Made by a program: the position numbers and the translations under genes
Source: Sagittula sp048553715
GTDB lineage: Bacteria > Pseudomonadota > Alphaproteobacteria > Rhodobacterales > Rhodobacteraceae
DNA: 64,000 nt
Direction of reading: 5' to 3'
Assembly (NCBI RefSeq): GCF_048553715.1
Contig: NZ_JBLZNC010000006.1
Location: 236,424-300,423, forward strand
Shown here: positions 44,604-53,977 of the stretch, piece after piece
Numbering within the stretch: position 1 is the stretch's first letter
Layout of the letters: each line of letters opens with the position of its first letter
The notes under the pieces: model-generated
Databases searched by the model: none
What the model saw: the letters and a program-made list of their open reading frames with translations, nothing else
Told to the model about the DNA's origin: nothing

Positions 44604-44900
44604 ATGATTGGGATGAGCCCGGAATGGTCGCTGGCCATGGTGTTCGTTTTCGCGATCACGCTGGCCAGCGGTTGGCAGCGGTCGCGGATACGCCGTGCGG
44701 TGCGCAACCTGTCCACTGCCGAGCAGCGCGAGCTGGGCGAGGCACCGGATTATGCGCCGCCCACGGGCACAGCGCTGACGCCGGAGCTTGCCACCTATGC
44801 TGCGTTGCACCGGCGGGTGCGCTGGATCGTGCGCGGCGTCTGGGCATTGGCCTTTGTCTGGCTGGCCTATGTGGTTTGGCTGATTGTCGGCGGCGCGTGA
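44604..44900 (+). CDS. Small two-TM protein between deoC and aldehyde dehydrogenase
   Basis: A 98-residue protein with hydrophobic helices at about 8-22 and 74-94, and a polar middle rich in Arg and Glu. No family is recognised. It may start at ATG 44604 or ATG 44613. Sitting in the deoC-ALDH run, it may be co-transcribed, but its role is unknown. Confidence 0.55.
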   Translation: MIGMSPEWSLAMVFVFAITLASGWQRSRIRRAVRNLSTAEQRELGEAPDYAPPTGTALTPELATYAALHRRVRWIVRGVWALAFVWLAYVVWLIVGGA

Positions 44901-45023
44901 TGAATGTGGGTCCGCGCGGGCGGGCCAAGGATGGATATGGCGCTTTGGGTTGCGGACAACGCAAAGCGCCGGTGAAGCGGTGACACGGGTCGCTGTGACA
45001 CGGATGATCGAGGGAGGCTCGAT

Positions 45024-47354
45024 ATGAGCGTGAAAGAGATTTTCGAAAGCATGGACTACGGACCCGCCCCCGAGGCCGCTGGCGATGCGCTGGCATGGAT
45101 CGTCGACCGCGGTGCGCGGTTTGGCCATTTTATCAACGGCAGCTTCACGGATGCGGGCGACGGGTTCGAGACGAAGAACCCCGCCACGGGCGAGGTGCTG
45201 GCTACGCTGACCCAAGCCTCGCAAGAGGATGTGGATGCGGCTGTGGCTGCGGCCCGTGCCGCGCAGCCCGCTTGGGAAAGCTTGGGCGGCAAGGGGCGCG
45301 CGCGGCACCTGTATGCGATTGCGCGCCTGCTGCAAAAACATGCCCGCCTGTTTGCGGTTCTTGAAACGCTCGACAACGGCAAGCCGATCCGTGAGGCGCG
45401 CGACATCGACGTGCCCTTGGCGCAGCGGCATTTCTACTACCACGCGGGTCTGGCCCAGTTGGTGGGCAGCGAATTGCCCGACCGCCGCGCGCTGGGCGTC
45501 TGCGGTCAGGTCATCCCTTGGAATTTCCCGCTGCTGATGCTGGCGTGGAAGGTCGCGCCGGCTTTGGCGATGGGCAACACCGTGGTTCTGAAGCCTGCGG
45601 AATGGACGTCGCTGACGGCGCTGTGTTTTGCTGATCTGTGCCAGCAGGCGGGGCTCCCCGATGGCGTGGTCAACATCGTGACAGGCGATGGAGCGGTGGG
45701 CGAGATGGTGGTGCGCTCTGACGTGGACAAGGTCGCCTTTACCGGCTCCACCGAGGTGGGCCGCAAGATCCGCGAAGCAACCGCAGGCCGGGATATCGCC
45801 CTGTCGCTGGAACTGGGCGGGAAATCCCCGTTCATCGTCTTCGAGGACGCCGATATCGACAGCGCGGTCGAAGGCGTCGTGGATGCGATCTGGTTCAACG
45901 GCGGGCAGGTCTGCTGCGCTGGCAGCCGTCTGTTGGTTCAAGAGGGCATTGCGGATGTGTTCCACGCCCGCCTGAAGGCGCGGATGGCCAATCTGCGCGT
46001 GGGTGATCCTTTGGACAAATGCATCGACGTGGGGGCCATTGTGGACCCGGCGCAAAAGGCGCGGATTGCGCAGCTTGTGGATGGCAGCGGGGGCGAGGTC
46101 TATCGCGCCTGCACCGCACCGGATGGCTGTTTCTACCCGCCGACTCTGATCTCGGGCCTGTCGTCGGCGGATCCGCTGATGCAGGAAGAAATCTTTGGCC
46201 CCGTGCTGGTGTCGACAACCTTCCGCACCCCGTCCGAGGCGGTGCAATTGGCCAATGACACCCGCTATGGGCTTGCGGCCTCTGTCTGGTCGGAAAACCT
46301 GAACACCGCGCTGGATATCGCGCCGAAGCTGGCGGCAGGCGTTGTCTGGGTCAATGGCACCAATATGTTCGACGCGGCTGCAGGCTTTGGCGGCGTCCGC
46401 GAAAGTGGCTTTGGTCGCGAAGGCGGCTGGGAAGGTGCGCGCGCCTACACGCGCCCCGTGGCGACGCTGGGCCCGCGCGAAAAGGTCAGCGGTTTCACCG
46501 GTGCTTCGGTCGAGCCGCTGGCGGTGGATCGCACGGCCAAGATGTACATCGGCGGCAAACAGGTGCGTCCCGATGGTGGCTATGCCAAAGCGGTTTATGC
46601 CGCTGACGGGACGTTGATCGCTCAGGCGCCGATCGCCAACCGCAAAGACCTGCGCAACGCGGTCGAGGCGGCGCGCGGTGCCGGCGGCTGGGCCGCTGCC
46701 ACAGCGCACAACCGCGCGCAGGTGTTGTATTACATTGCCGAGAACCTGTCGGCGCGCGCTGGTGAATTTGCCGCGCTGATTGACCGCCAGACCGGTGGCG
46801 ATACAGGCAAGGCCGAGGTCGAGGCGGCCGTGGATCGCCTGTTCAGCTACGCCGCCTGGGCTGACAAGTTCGAAGGCGCGGTCAAACCGGTGCCCGCCCG
46901 CGCTGTGGCGATGGCGTTGCACGAACCCTGCGGTGTCATCGGGGCGCTCTGTTCCGATGATGCGCCGCTGCTTGGCTTTGTGTCCGCCATGGCCCCGATT
47001 ATCGCCATGGGCAACCGCGCCGTTCTGGTGGCGTCAGAGCCGTTCCCGCTTGCGGCGTTGGAGTTCATGCAAGTGCTGGAAACATCGGACGTGCCTGCGG
47101 GTGTGGTCAACATCCTGACCGGATCGCACAGCGAGCTGGGCGCGACCTTGGCCACGCATATGGGCATCGACGCGGTCTGGAGCTTCTCCTCCACCGAGCT
47201 TGCCGAGACGATCGAGGCGGGCGCGGCCAATGTGTTGAAGCGGACATGGGTGCCCTCCGGTGCCATCGACTGGATGGGCGACGATGCCGAGGGTCGCGTG
47301 TTCCTGGAGGCTGCGACCGAAGTCAAAACGGTCTGGGTGCCCTATGGCGCGTGA
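45024..47354 (+). CDS. Two-domain aldehyde dehydrogenase (ALDH16-like)
   Basis: A 776-residue fusion of two aldehyde dehydrogenase modules. The first (about 1-475) is catalytically complete: Cys297 in NGGQVC, Glu in ELGGKSPF, NAD motif GSTEVGRKI. The second (about 480-776) keeps the fold but shows no catalytic Cys or the conserved GQ motif, as in ALDH16 proteins. Acetaldehyde from DeoC upstream is a plausible substrate. The GntR gene downstream with flanking palindromes may regulate it. Start ATG 45024 with GAGGGAGG before it. Confidence 0.88.
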   Translation: MSVKEIFESMDYGPAPEAAGDALAWIVDRGARFGHFINGSFTDAGDGFETKNPATGEVLATLTQASQEDVDAAVAAARAAQPAWESLGGKGRARHLYAIARLLQKHARLFAVLETLDNGKPIREARDIDVPLAQRHFYYHAGLAQLVGSELPDRRALGVCGQVIPWNFPLLMLAWKVAPALAMGNTVVLKPAEWTSLTALCFADLCQQAGLPDGVVNIVTGDGAVGEMVVRSDVDKVAFTGSTEVGRKIREATAGRDIALSLELGGKSPFIVFEDADIDSAVEGVVDAIWFNGGQVCCAGSRLLVQEGIADVFHARLKARMANLRVGDPLDKCIDVGAIVDPAQKARIAQLVDGSGGEVYRACTAPDGCFYPPTLISGLSSADPLMQEEIFGPVLVSTTFRTPSEAVQLANDTRYGLAASVWSENLNTALDIAPKLAAGVVWVNGTNMFDAAAGFGGVRESGFGREGGWEGARAYTRPVATLGPREKVSGFTGASVEPLAVDRTAKMYIGGKQVRPDGGYAKAVYAADGTLIAQAPIANRKDLRNAVEAARGAGGWAAATAHNRAQVLYYIAENLSARAGEFAALIDRQTGGDTGKAEVEAAVDRLFSYAAWADKFEGAVKPVPARAVAMALHEPCGVIGALCSDDAPLLGFVSAMAPIIAMGNRAVLVASEPFPLAALEFMQVLETSDVPAGVVNILTGSHSELGATLATHMGIDAVWSFSSTELAETIEAGAANVLKRTWVPSGAIDWMGDDAEGRVFLEAATEVKTVWVPYGA

Positions 47355-47361
47355 TCACAAA

Positions 47362-47384
47362 AGGTCGGGGGACACCCCCGACCT
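47362..47384 (+). repeat. GC hairpin after aldehyde dehydrogenase gene
   Basis: A perfect 10-bp stem AGGTCGGGGG / CCCCCGACCT around ACA, seven bases after the stop. There is no T tract on the plus strand, so terminator function is uncertain. On the minus strand it is followed by TTTTG. Confidence 0.5.
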
Positions 47385-47453
47385 ACACCACGTCCCGCAT
47401 GGGGCGAGGCAAACGGCCGGAGTTTGACGTTCACATATTGACGCCGGCGACGT

Positions 47454-47465
47454 TTGTGATCACAA
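47454..47465. promoter_or_regulatory. Candidate GntR operator
   Basis: A perfect 12-bp palindrome TTGTGATCACAA only 6 bases before the gntR ATG. A second GTGATCAC core, preceded by CGC and followed by AAAA, lies at 47351-47358 at the end of the dehydrogenase gene. Both sharing the 8-base core suggests autoregulation by a dimer. Confidence 0.5.
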
Positions 47466-47471
47466 GGCGGC

Positions 47472-48125
47472 ATGCAAGCATTTCCCAAACCAGATCCCGG
47501 CGCCTCTGCCCATGATCGCGTCTATCGCGGTCTGCGCACCCGTATCATGCATGGTCAAATCCCGCCCGGTCATGCGCTGACCCTGCGCGGTATTGGCAAG
47601 GATTATGAGTGCTCGATGACGCCCGCACGCGAGGCGGTGAACCGTCTGGTGGCCGAAGGCGCGCTGTCTATGTCGGCATCGGGGCGTGTGGCCACGCCCG
47701 AGCTGTCGAACGAACGGATCGAGGAGCTTGCAGCCCTGCGGTCGCTTCTGGAGGTCGAGCTGGCCTCTCGCGCGTTGCCAAGGGCGCATATGGCGCTGAT
47801 CGAACGGCTGCAGGCGATCAATTCCAACATTTCCGATGTGGTGTCGAACCGCGATGCGGTGGGCTACATCCGCACCAATCTGGAGTTTCACCGCACCCTG
47901 TATCTTCGGGCGCAGGCACCGGCGATTCTGGCCATGTGTGAAACCGTCTGGCTGCAGCTTGGGCCCACCATGCGGGCGCTGTACGGGCGGCTTCGACGGA
48001 CCGAAGCGCCGCAATATCACCGTTTGATCATTGCCGCGTTGAAGGCCGGGGATGAACCCGGCCTGCGTTTGGCGGTGCGCTCGGATGTAACGCAGGGGTT
48101 GCGGATGATTGCAGACCGGGGCTAG
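47472..48125 (+). CDS. GntR family regulator (FadR/FCD subfamily)
   Basis: A 217-residue protein: an N-terminal winged helix (about 12-75, VYRGLRTRIMHGQIPPGHALTLRGIGK, then TPAREAVNRL) and a C-terminal helical FCD ligand-binding domain (about 80-215). FCD metal ligands such as the His of LEFHRTLY are present. It probably responds to a carboxylate or sugar acid. It follows deoC-ALDH on the same strand and has a palindrome just before its start. Confidence 0.85.
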   Translation: MQAFPKPDPGASAHDRVYRGLRTRIMHGQIPPGHALTLRGIGKDYECSMTPAREAVNRLVAEGALSMSASGRVATPELSNERIEELAALRSLLEVELASRALPRAHMALIERLQAINSNISDVVSNRDAVGYIRTNLEFHRTLYLRAQAPAILAMCETVWLQLGPTMRALYGRLRRTEAPQYHRLIIAALKAGDEPGLRLAVRSDVTQGLRMIADRG

Positions 48126-48127
48126 CG

Positions 48128-48538
48128 TCAGCTGGCGCTGGCGGCGGCCAATGCGCTGTCCATCAGTTTCTTGATATCGGCAGAACGCGTGCCCGCAACG
48201 ATGCGGCCCAGTTCCTTGTCACCTTGTAGCACGATCAGGGTCGAGCGGCGCGGCACTTTCAGCTCCGTGGTCAGGGCGCTTTTGCGATAGGCGTCCCAAT
48301 CCACCCGCACAAAGGTGATCTTTTGGTCGTAGGCCGGGTTTCCGGCGCGCAGATCGTTGATGACACGTTCCTGCGCGGCGCATGTGCTGCACCAATCCGC
48401 CGCAAAATCGAGAAACACAACCTCGCCCTTGGCAAGGCGGTCTTTGACCAGTCCGGGTGTGTAATTGACCGCGGCCTGTGCGGAAAACGGGGCGATGGCG
48501 CAGGCGGCGGCGGTTGTCAGAAAACGTCTACGGTTCAT
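48128..48538 (-). CDS. Tat-exported thioredoxin-fold protein
   Basis: A 136-residue protein with a twin-arginine signal (MNRRRFLTTAAACAIA) and a thioredoxin domain with CxxC active site in ADWCSTCAAQE and a cis-Pro-like VPRRSTL. It probably reduces or handles disulfides in the periplasm. It stands 25 bases downstream of a CcdA-type gene on the same strand, so CcdA likely feeds it electrons. Confidence 0.88.
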   Translation of the reverse strand: MNRRRFLTTAAACAIAPFSAQAAVNYTPGLVKDRLAKGEVVFLDFAADWCSTCAAQERVINDLRAGNPAYDQKITFVRVDWDAYRKSALTTELKVPRRSTLIVLQGDKELGRIVAGTRSADIKKLMDSALAAASAS

Positions 48539-48563
48539 AAAGAGGTTCCTTCACAAGGAGCGG

Positions 48564-49277
48564 TTACAGAGAAACGGAGAGGTCGATCAGCCATGCGGGG
48601 AGCGTGCGAATGGCCCAGGCTTCGATGATATGGTGGATGTTGAAGAACAGCCCCAGACCGACAAGGATGAAAGCGGCGCCCAGCACCGGTCGCCCCCGCA
48701 CCGCAAGGGCACGCAGTTGGGCGTTGTATCTGCCGACCGCACCGCGCGTCCCATAGGCCAGACCGAGGATCAGGGTCGAGACACCAGCGGCAAAACCCAG
48801 CATGATCAGCGTGACCAGCCCGAGGCTTTCGCCCTGAGAGGCCAGCGCAATGGCACCGCCAAGGGTGGGACCGATGCAGGGGCTCCAAACCGCGCCCAGC
48901 AGCAGCCCTCCGGCGAATTGCCCGCCCAGCCCGTTGCGGTCGATCTGGTCCATCTGCATATCGGCGCGGGCAGACAGCCCCGCCGTGGCCCCGGCCAGCA
49001 TGGCACCGGCGCGCGGTGTCAGCAGCGCCAAGCCGAACAGCACCATCAGCACCGCGCCCGCTTTGGCGACCATGTCGATGTCCAGACCGATCAGATGGCC
49101 GAAGGCGGTGATTCCGACGCCGAGCGTCACAAAAGACAGCGACAGCCCCGCCGCCATGGCCACCGGCCCCAAGCGATGCGCCTGAAGCGCGCTTGCGATG
49201 ACAATGGGCAGAACCGGCACAACGCAGGGATTGATGAGGGTCAGAAGGCCAGCGCCATATGCGAGTAATATATCCAT
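48564..49277 (-). CDS. CcdA-type thiol transporter
   Basis: A 237-residue, roughly six-helix integral membrane protein of the CcdA/DsbD-beta family. The redox Cys pair is visible in LINPCVVPVLP and WSPCIGPTLGG. It moves reducing equivalents from cytoplasmic thioredoxin to the periplasm. Start ATG 49277. The partner is probably the Tat-exported thioredoxin gene 25 bases downstream; no sox or ccm genes are close by. Confidence 0.88.
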   Translation of the reverse strand: MDILLAYGAGLLTLINPCVVPVLPIVIASALQAHRLGPVAMAAGLSLSFVTLGVGITAFGHLIGLDIDMVAKAGAVLMVLFGLALLTPRAGAMLAGATAGLSARADMQMDQIDRNGLGGQFAGGLLLGAVWSPCIGPTLGGAIALASQGESLGLVTLIMLGFAAGVSTLILGLAYGTRGAVGRYNAQLRALAVRGRPVLGAAFILVGLGLFFNIHHIIEAWAIRTLPAWLIDLSVSL

Positions 49278-49367
49278 ACCGCTATGTGTGCCGCGAAGCG
49301 ATTGACCTGTCACCTGACAATGACTGACGCGCGGTCACAGGCGCGTCAGCCGATGTTTCAGATCTGA

Positions 49368-50273
49368 TTATTTCAGATGCTCTTCGAAAAAGGCGATGGT
49401 GCGCGACCACGCCAATTCGGCCATTTCCTCGTCATAGCGGGGGGTCGAATCATTGTGGAAGCCATGGTTGGCGTTGGGATAAATATGCGCCGTGTAGGTC
49501 TTGTTGTTGGCCTTCAGCGCGGCCTCATACTCTGGCCAGCCTGCATTGATGCGTTCATCCAGCTCACCGTATTGCAGCAGCAACGGCGCCTGAATGCGCG
49601 GCACGTCCTCGGCTGCGGCCTGGCGACCGTAGAAGGGCACAGAGGCGCCCAGTTCGGGATAGGCCACCGCAAGCGCGTTACACACGCCGCCACCGTAGCA
49701 GAAGCCGACGCAGCCGACCTTGTCCGTTGTGTCGTCGTGGGCAGCCAGCCATTCGTAGGCGGCAAAGAAGTCGTTCATCAGCTTTTCGCCATCCACGGTC
49801 TGCTGCAGCTCGCGGCCTTCGGCGTCGTTGCCGGGGTAGCCGCCGACCGAGCTGAGACCATCAGGGGCCAGCGCGATAAACCCGGCTTTGGCCACACGGC
49901 GGGCGACATCCTCGATGTAGGGGTTCAGACCACGGTTTTCGTGAATCACCACGACCGACGGCACCGGCCCTTCGACATTGGCGGGGCGGACCATGTAGCC
50001 GCGCACCTCGCCATGGCCGTTGGGCGAGGGGTAGGTGACATATTCTGCGATGATGTCGGGGTCGTTAAAGCTGACCTGTTCGGCCAGCGCATAGTTGGGC
50101 GACAGCATGTTCAGCAGCGCCGCAGCGGTCAGGCCACCGACGGCAAAGCGTGCGGCACCGTCCAGAAATTCACGCTTGGTGATCTTGCCGTGCGCGTAAA
50201 AGTCATAAAGCTCCAATAGATCTTGGTCGAAATCAGCGGCCGTCATACGACGGGGCGGTGTCTGATCGTTCAT
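49368..50273 (-). CDS. Dienelactone hydrolase family protein, exported
   Basis: A 301-residue alpha/beta hydrolase with a DLH fold. The nucleophile Cys is in VGFCYGGG, the Asp in ELDERIN and the His in NANHGFHND. An N-terminal 60-residue segment, including KREFLDGAARFAVGGLTAAALL, looks like a signal or membrane helix and may be twin-arginine-like. Substrate unknown. Start ATG 50273. Confidence 0.87.
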   Translation of the reverse strand: MNDQTPPRRMTAADFDQDLLELYDFYAHGKITKREFLDGAARFAVGGLTAAALLNMLSPNYALAEQVSFNDPDIIAEYVTYPSPNGHGEVRGYMVRPANVEGPVPSVVVIHENRGLNPYIEDVARRVAKAGFIALAPDGLSSVGGYPGNDAEGRELQQTVDGEKLMNDFFAAYEWLAAHDDTTDKVGCVGFCYGGGVCNALAVAYPELGASVPFYGRQAAAEDVPRIQAPLLLQYGELDERINAGWPEYEAALKANNKTYTAHIYPNANHGFHNDSTPRYDEEMAELAWSRTIAFFEEHLK

Positions 50274-50404
50274 AGCAGTCTCCCTGTGTGGCCGCGCGTT
50301 CATGCGCGACTCTGTTCAGGGTACGAAAGAAAATCGACAAAAGATCAACAAGAGCGCGTGAGGACCGTCGACTTCACACGTATGTGATGTCGACGACCAG
50401 AAAT

Positions 50405-51703
50405 TTACTCTCCCGCAGCGCGGCTTTCCCAGCGCAGCCCCTGCGCGGTGCGGTTTCCAAAGCCGGTCCAGTAGCTGTGATCTGCGGTGGGGGTGTCGTC
50501 CTCCATGGACCAGACCCCATCGGCGGCGCGTTCGATCAGGTCGAGATAGCGCGCTTTGTCCGCGTCGCCTTTGACGTGCAGGTCCATAAAGGCCGTGGCG
50601 AAATGCTGGGCGACGTTGTTCATCCGCGTCGTGTCCCAGACCGCATCGGCGTAATGTTCAAACGGGGCCCAGCCCAGCTTGTCCGACACGGCGAAGCTGT
50701 TGGCGGGGGCGGGCATGGGGGCGGCGGCATTGTGGTTGGCCGCCTCAAACGTCAGCAGGTGGCGGTCCGTGCCCGTGGTCTCTGCAAAGATGTCGCGCAT
50801 ATGCGCGTAGCTGGACACATCGTCGACGCCACCTGCCATGATCATCAGCGGCTTTTCGATTGCGGCAAGGCCGTCGGCGTCCCAGAAATCACGGTTGCGA
50901 CCCCACGGGCCAATGGCGATCACCGCCTTGACGCGCGGATCGACAAGCTGCGCGAGGCTGTCGGACCCGCTTGCGTGCTGCGCCAACAAATCGGCGGGGG
51001 GGACAAAGGCCTCTGGCTCCGTGCGGGTGGTGGCCGCCTCGGACAGACCGCCACCGGCAAAGATCAGCGCGCCGTATCCGCCCATCGAGTAGCCGATCAC
51101 GCCGGTGTTGTCGGTATCGGTGATGGCGCCGATCTCGTCATCCAGTGCGGCCATGCTGTCGATGACAAAGCGTTGATCCAGCGGGCGATTCACCAGCGTC
51201 GACCCAAAGGCCGCCTGATCCGAATATGTGCTGTCGGTGTGGTCGACCGAAACGGTGACATAGCCCTTGGAGGCCAGATTTTCGCCCAGATGGCTCATCA
51301 GGAAACGGTTGCCCGGATAGCCGTGCGAGATCAGGATCATGGGAAATCGGCCCTCGGCGGGGGCGGCGTCGCGGGCGGCACGCCCTGTGAGGGTGACAGC
51401 GGTTTCCCCGTCCCGCAGCACGGTTTCATAGGTGGTGCCGGGCGTGGTGTCAGCGGCTGCGGGATACCAGATCTCGACAGGCAGCGGGCGGTCATAGGTG
51501 ACCAGCCCGTCGCGGGAGTTCAGCACATCCGCGCGGCCCTGATCGGTGAAGGTCATTGACCGGACGCCCACCGGCATATCGCCATAGGCTGCCAGCTCTG
51601 GCGCGTCGGGGCGGATCACGTCAATCGGGTTCTCTGCCAGTGCGGCGGTTCCCAAGACCGATCCGGCGATCACTCCGGTCAGGATTTTTGTGTAAGATGT
51701 CAT
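50405..51703 (-). CDS. Secreted alpha/beta hydrolase (PAF acetylhydrolase-like)
   Basis: A 432-residue exported enzyme. It has a Sec signal peptide (MTSYTKILTGVIAGSVLGTAALA), a nucleophile-elbow GYSMGGYG, an oxyanion-region SHGYPGNRF and a late His in EAANHNAAAP. This resembles PAF acetylhydrolase/esterase II proteins. Substrate unknown. ATG 51703 has GGGAGG 6 bases upstream. Confidence 0.82.
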   Translation of the reverse strand: MTSYTKILTGVIAGSVLGTAALAENPIDVIRPDAPELAAYGDMPVGVRSMTFTDQGRADVLNSRDGLVTYDRPLPVEIWYPAAADTTPGTTYETVLRDGETAVTLTGRAARDAAPAEGRFPMILISHGYPGNRFLMSHLGENLASKGYVTVSVDHTDSTYSDQAAFGSTLVNRPLDQRFVIDSMAALDDEIGAITDTDNTGVIGYSMGGYGALIFAGGGLSEAATTRTEPEAFVPPADLLAQHASGSDSLAQLVDPRVKAVIAIGPWGRNRDFWDADGLAAIEKPLMIMAGGVDDVSSYAHMRDIFAETTGTDRHLLTFEAANHNAAAPMPAPANSFAVSDKLGWAPFEHYADAVWDTTRMNNVAQHFATAFMDLHVKGDADKARYLDLIERAADGVWSMEDDTPTADHSYWTGFGNRTAQGLRWESRAAGE

Positions 51704-51783
51704 GCGCAACCTCCCATTGCATTACTTGAGCGGAGGTTACGCCTTCTTTGTAAAAGGTAAATGCAACTGTGACCTTGCAGCGG

Positions 51784-52746
51784 TTACGCTGCGAGGCCGC
51801 GAGAGCCCATGTCGATGTATTTCTTCCGCCGCTTGGCAATCAGATCCTTGCGAGAGGTGCCGTCAAGCTCTGACAGCATGACGGTGATGGCTTTGCCTAC
51901 GCTGTCCATGGTGTGGTTGCGGTCGCGGTGCGCCCCGCCACGGGGTTCGGTGATGATGCGGTCGCAGACACCCAATGTGTGCAGGTCCTGCGCGGTCAGA
52001 CGCAGCGCTTCGGCGGCTTCGCGCATGCGACCCCCGTCTTTCCACAGGATCGAGGCGCAGCCCTCGGGCGAGATCACCGAGTAGACCGAATGTTCCAGCA
52101 TCGCGACACGGTTCGCCGTGGCAAAAGCCACCGCCCCGCCAGAACCGCCCTCGCCAATCACCACGGACACCAAAGGCACGCCGATCTGCAGGCATTTCTC
52201 GGTGGAGCGGGCAATGGCTTCGGACTGGCCGCGTTCCTCGGCACCCTTGCCGGGGTAGGCACCGGGGGTGTCGATCAGCGTCACCACCGGCAGGCCGAAA
52301 CGGTCGGCCATGTCCATCAGGCGCACGGCCTTGCGGTAGCCTTCGGGGCGGGCCATGCCAAAGTTATGGGTGATCCGCGATTGGGTGTCGCTGCCCTTTT
52401 CGTGACCGATGACAACAACCGGCTGGTCGTTGAAGCGCGCGGTGCCGCCCATGACGGCATCGTCATCGGCAAAGTTCCGGTCGCCCGCCAGCGGCATGTA
52501 TTCGGTGAACAGCGCGTCGATGTAGTCGCGGCAATGGGGGCGTTCAGGATGGCGGGCCACCTGCGTTTTGCGCCACGGGCTAAGCTTGCCATAGAGATCC
52601 GTCAGCAGGGCATCGGCCTTGCGGTCCAGTGCCTTGGCCTCGGCTTCGATATCCATTTCGGCATTGCCCCGCGCCATGGCACGCAGCTCTTCTGCCTTGC
52701 CTTCGATCTCTGCCAGAGGCTTTTCGAAATCGAGGTAATGGGTCAT
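51784..52746 (-). CDS. accA: Acetyl-CoA carboxylase carboxyltransferase alpha
   Basis: A 320-residue subunit of acetyl-CoA carboxylase that transfers carboxyl from biotin to acetyl-CoA. Family segments: VARHPERPHCRDYI, LIDTPGAYPGKGAEERGQ, GEGGSGGAVA and ISPEGCASILWKD. Full length. Monocistronic here; accD is not in the window. Confidence 0.96.
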   Translation of the reverse strand: MTHYLDFEKPLAEIEGKAEELRAMARGNAEMDIEAEAKALDRKADALLTDLYGKLSPWRKTQVARHPERPHCRDYIDALFTEYMPLAGDRNFADDDAVMGGTARFNDQPVVVIGHEKGSDTQSRITHNFGMARPEGYRKAVRLMDMADRFGLPVVTLIDTPGAYPGKGAEERGQSEAIARSTEKCLQIGVPLVSVVIGEGGSGGAVAFATANRVAMLEHSVYSVISPEGCASILWKDGGRMREAAEALRLTAQDLHTLGVCDRIITEPRGGAHRDRNHTMDSVGKAITVMLSELDGTSRKDLIAKRRKKYIDMGSRGLAA

Positions 52747-52855
52747 GGCTTGTTCTCCGCAGGGTCTTTGCTCGTTGCGGTGCTATATGGCCTGCGCGCG
52801 CGGCAGTTGCAACAATCCAGCTTGGCGTAACGGCAAGCGCTGGCCGATGCGCGGG

Positions 52856-53452
52856 TCACAGGCCAACCAGCACCGGCAGCATCGCCGCCACCAGCAGTGC
52901 GGCCATCGTGCGGTTGAACCACATCAACCGGTGCGGGTCAGCCAGCCAGCGCCGTATGCCGGTGCCAAAGGTCGTCCATGTGGCGGCGGACACCAGGCCG
53001 ATTGTCAGAAAGGTTGCCGCGATAAACAAGATCCCGCCGAGATCGCGTGACGGCGCATAAAGCGTGATCGCCCCAAGCGCCATGGACCATGCCTTGGGGT
53101 TGACCCATTGGAACGCGGCCGCCTGCAAAAAGGTCAGGGGGCGGGCGTGGGCGTCGGCCTGTTTGATCTGCCCGGCCGTGGCAATCTTCCACGCGAGATA
53201 GAGCATGTAGATCAGCGCGGCGGCTTTGAGTGCGGTGTAGAGCGGGGGCCATGCCTCGAAGACGCGCATAATACCCAGTCCCACGGGCACCGTCATCAGG
53301 GGGAAGCCTAGGGCGACACCGGACAGATGGGGCAGGCTGCGACGCAGGCCGAAATTCGCGCCGGAGGCCACCAACATCAGATTGTTGGGGCCGGGGGTGA
53401 ACAGGGTCGCGGCAGCGAACCCCAGCAGAGCGGTGAAAAGATCAAGTGTCAT
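52856..53452 (-). CDS. LysE family amino acid exporter
   Basis: A 198-residue six-helix translocator with the LysE/RhtB-type start TLFTPGPNNLMLVASGANFG and the QWVNPKAWSMALG segment. It probably exports an amino acid. Start ATG 53452. Divergent from an Lrp/AsnC regulator with 72 bases between the starts, a typical regulator-exporter pair. Confidence 0.9.
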   Translation of the reverse strand: MTLDLFTALLGFAAATLFTPGPNNLMLVASGANFGLRRSLPHLSGVALGFPLMTVPVGLGIMRVFEAWPPLYTALKAAALIYMLYLAWKIATAGQIKQADAHARPLTFLQAAAFQWVNPKAWSMALGAITLYAPSRDLGGILFIAATFLTIGLVSAATWTTFGTGIRRWLADPHRLMWFNRTMAALLVAAMLPVLVGL

Positions 53453-53524
53453 GTGGTGATACTGGTGCGTCAAGGGCTGTGAATTGTTGCGTTTGGCGGC
53501 GTAAGCGTGTGAGTATTGCAATCA

Positions 53525-53977
53525 ATGACGGATCTGGACAGCATAGACCGCAAGATATTGCGCGCGCTCAAGCGCGACGGGCGGCTGTCCAATCTGGCGC
53601 TGGCGCAAGAGGTGGGGCTGTCGCCCTCGGCGTGTTTGCGTCGGGTGCAGGCGTTGGAGACCGCCGGGGTGATCACCGGCTATCGCGCCACCGTGTCGGC
53701 GGAAAAGCTCGGCGCGGGTTTTGTGGCCTATCTGTCCGTCGGATTGAACCAGCATACGCGGAATTCGCAGAAGGCGTTTGAGCAGGCCATGACCGCCGCG
53801 CCGCAGGTGGTGGAATGTCACAACATCACCGGCGCTGTGGAATATCTGCTGCGGGTGGAGGTGGCGGATCTTGCGGCGTACAAGCATTTCCACACTGAGA
53901 TCCTGGGGGCTTTGCCGCAGGTGGACAGGTTGACCACCTATGTGGTGATGGGGTCGCCCAAAGACGAGCGGCGGTAG
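53525..53977 (+). CDS. Lrp/AsnC family regulator
   Basis: A 150-residue regulator with an N-terminal helix-turn-helix (DSIDRKILRALKRDGRLSN) and a C-terminal RAM/ligand domain (GLSPSACLRRV, HNITGAVEYLLRVEV). Start ATG 53525. It is transcribed away from the LysE gene and probably controls it in response to an amino acid. Confidence 0.9.
   Translation: MTDLDSIDRKILRALKRDGRLSNLALAQEVGLSPSACLRRVQALETAGVITGYRATVSAEKLGAGFVAYLSVGLNQHTRNSQKAFEQAMTAAPQVVECHNITGAVEYLLRVEVADLAAYKHFHTEILGALPQVDRLTTYVVMGSPKDERR

Noticed and set aside
44586..46922. A 778-codon open frame antisense to the aldehyde dehydrogenase gene
   Set aside because: Same reason: antisense of a conserved two-domain protein, with no motif and skewed Arg/His content.
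47362..47384. Hairpin after the aldehyde dehydrogenase gene as a certain terminator
   Set aside because: It has no T tract on the coding strand; I list it only as a hairpin.
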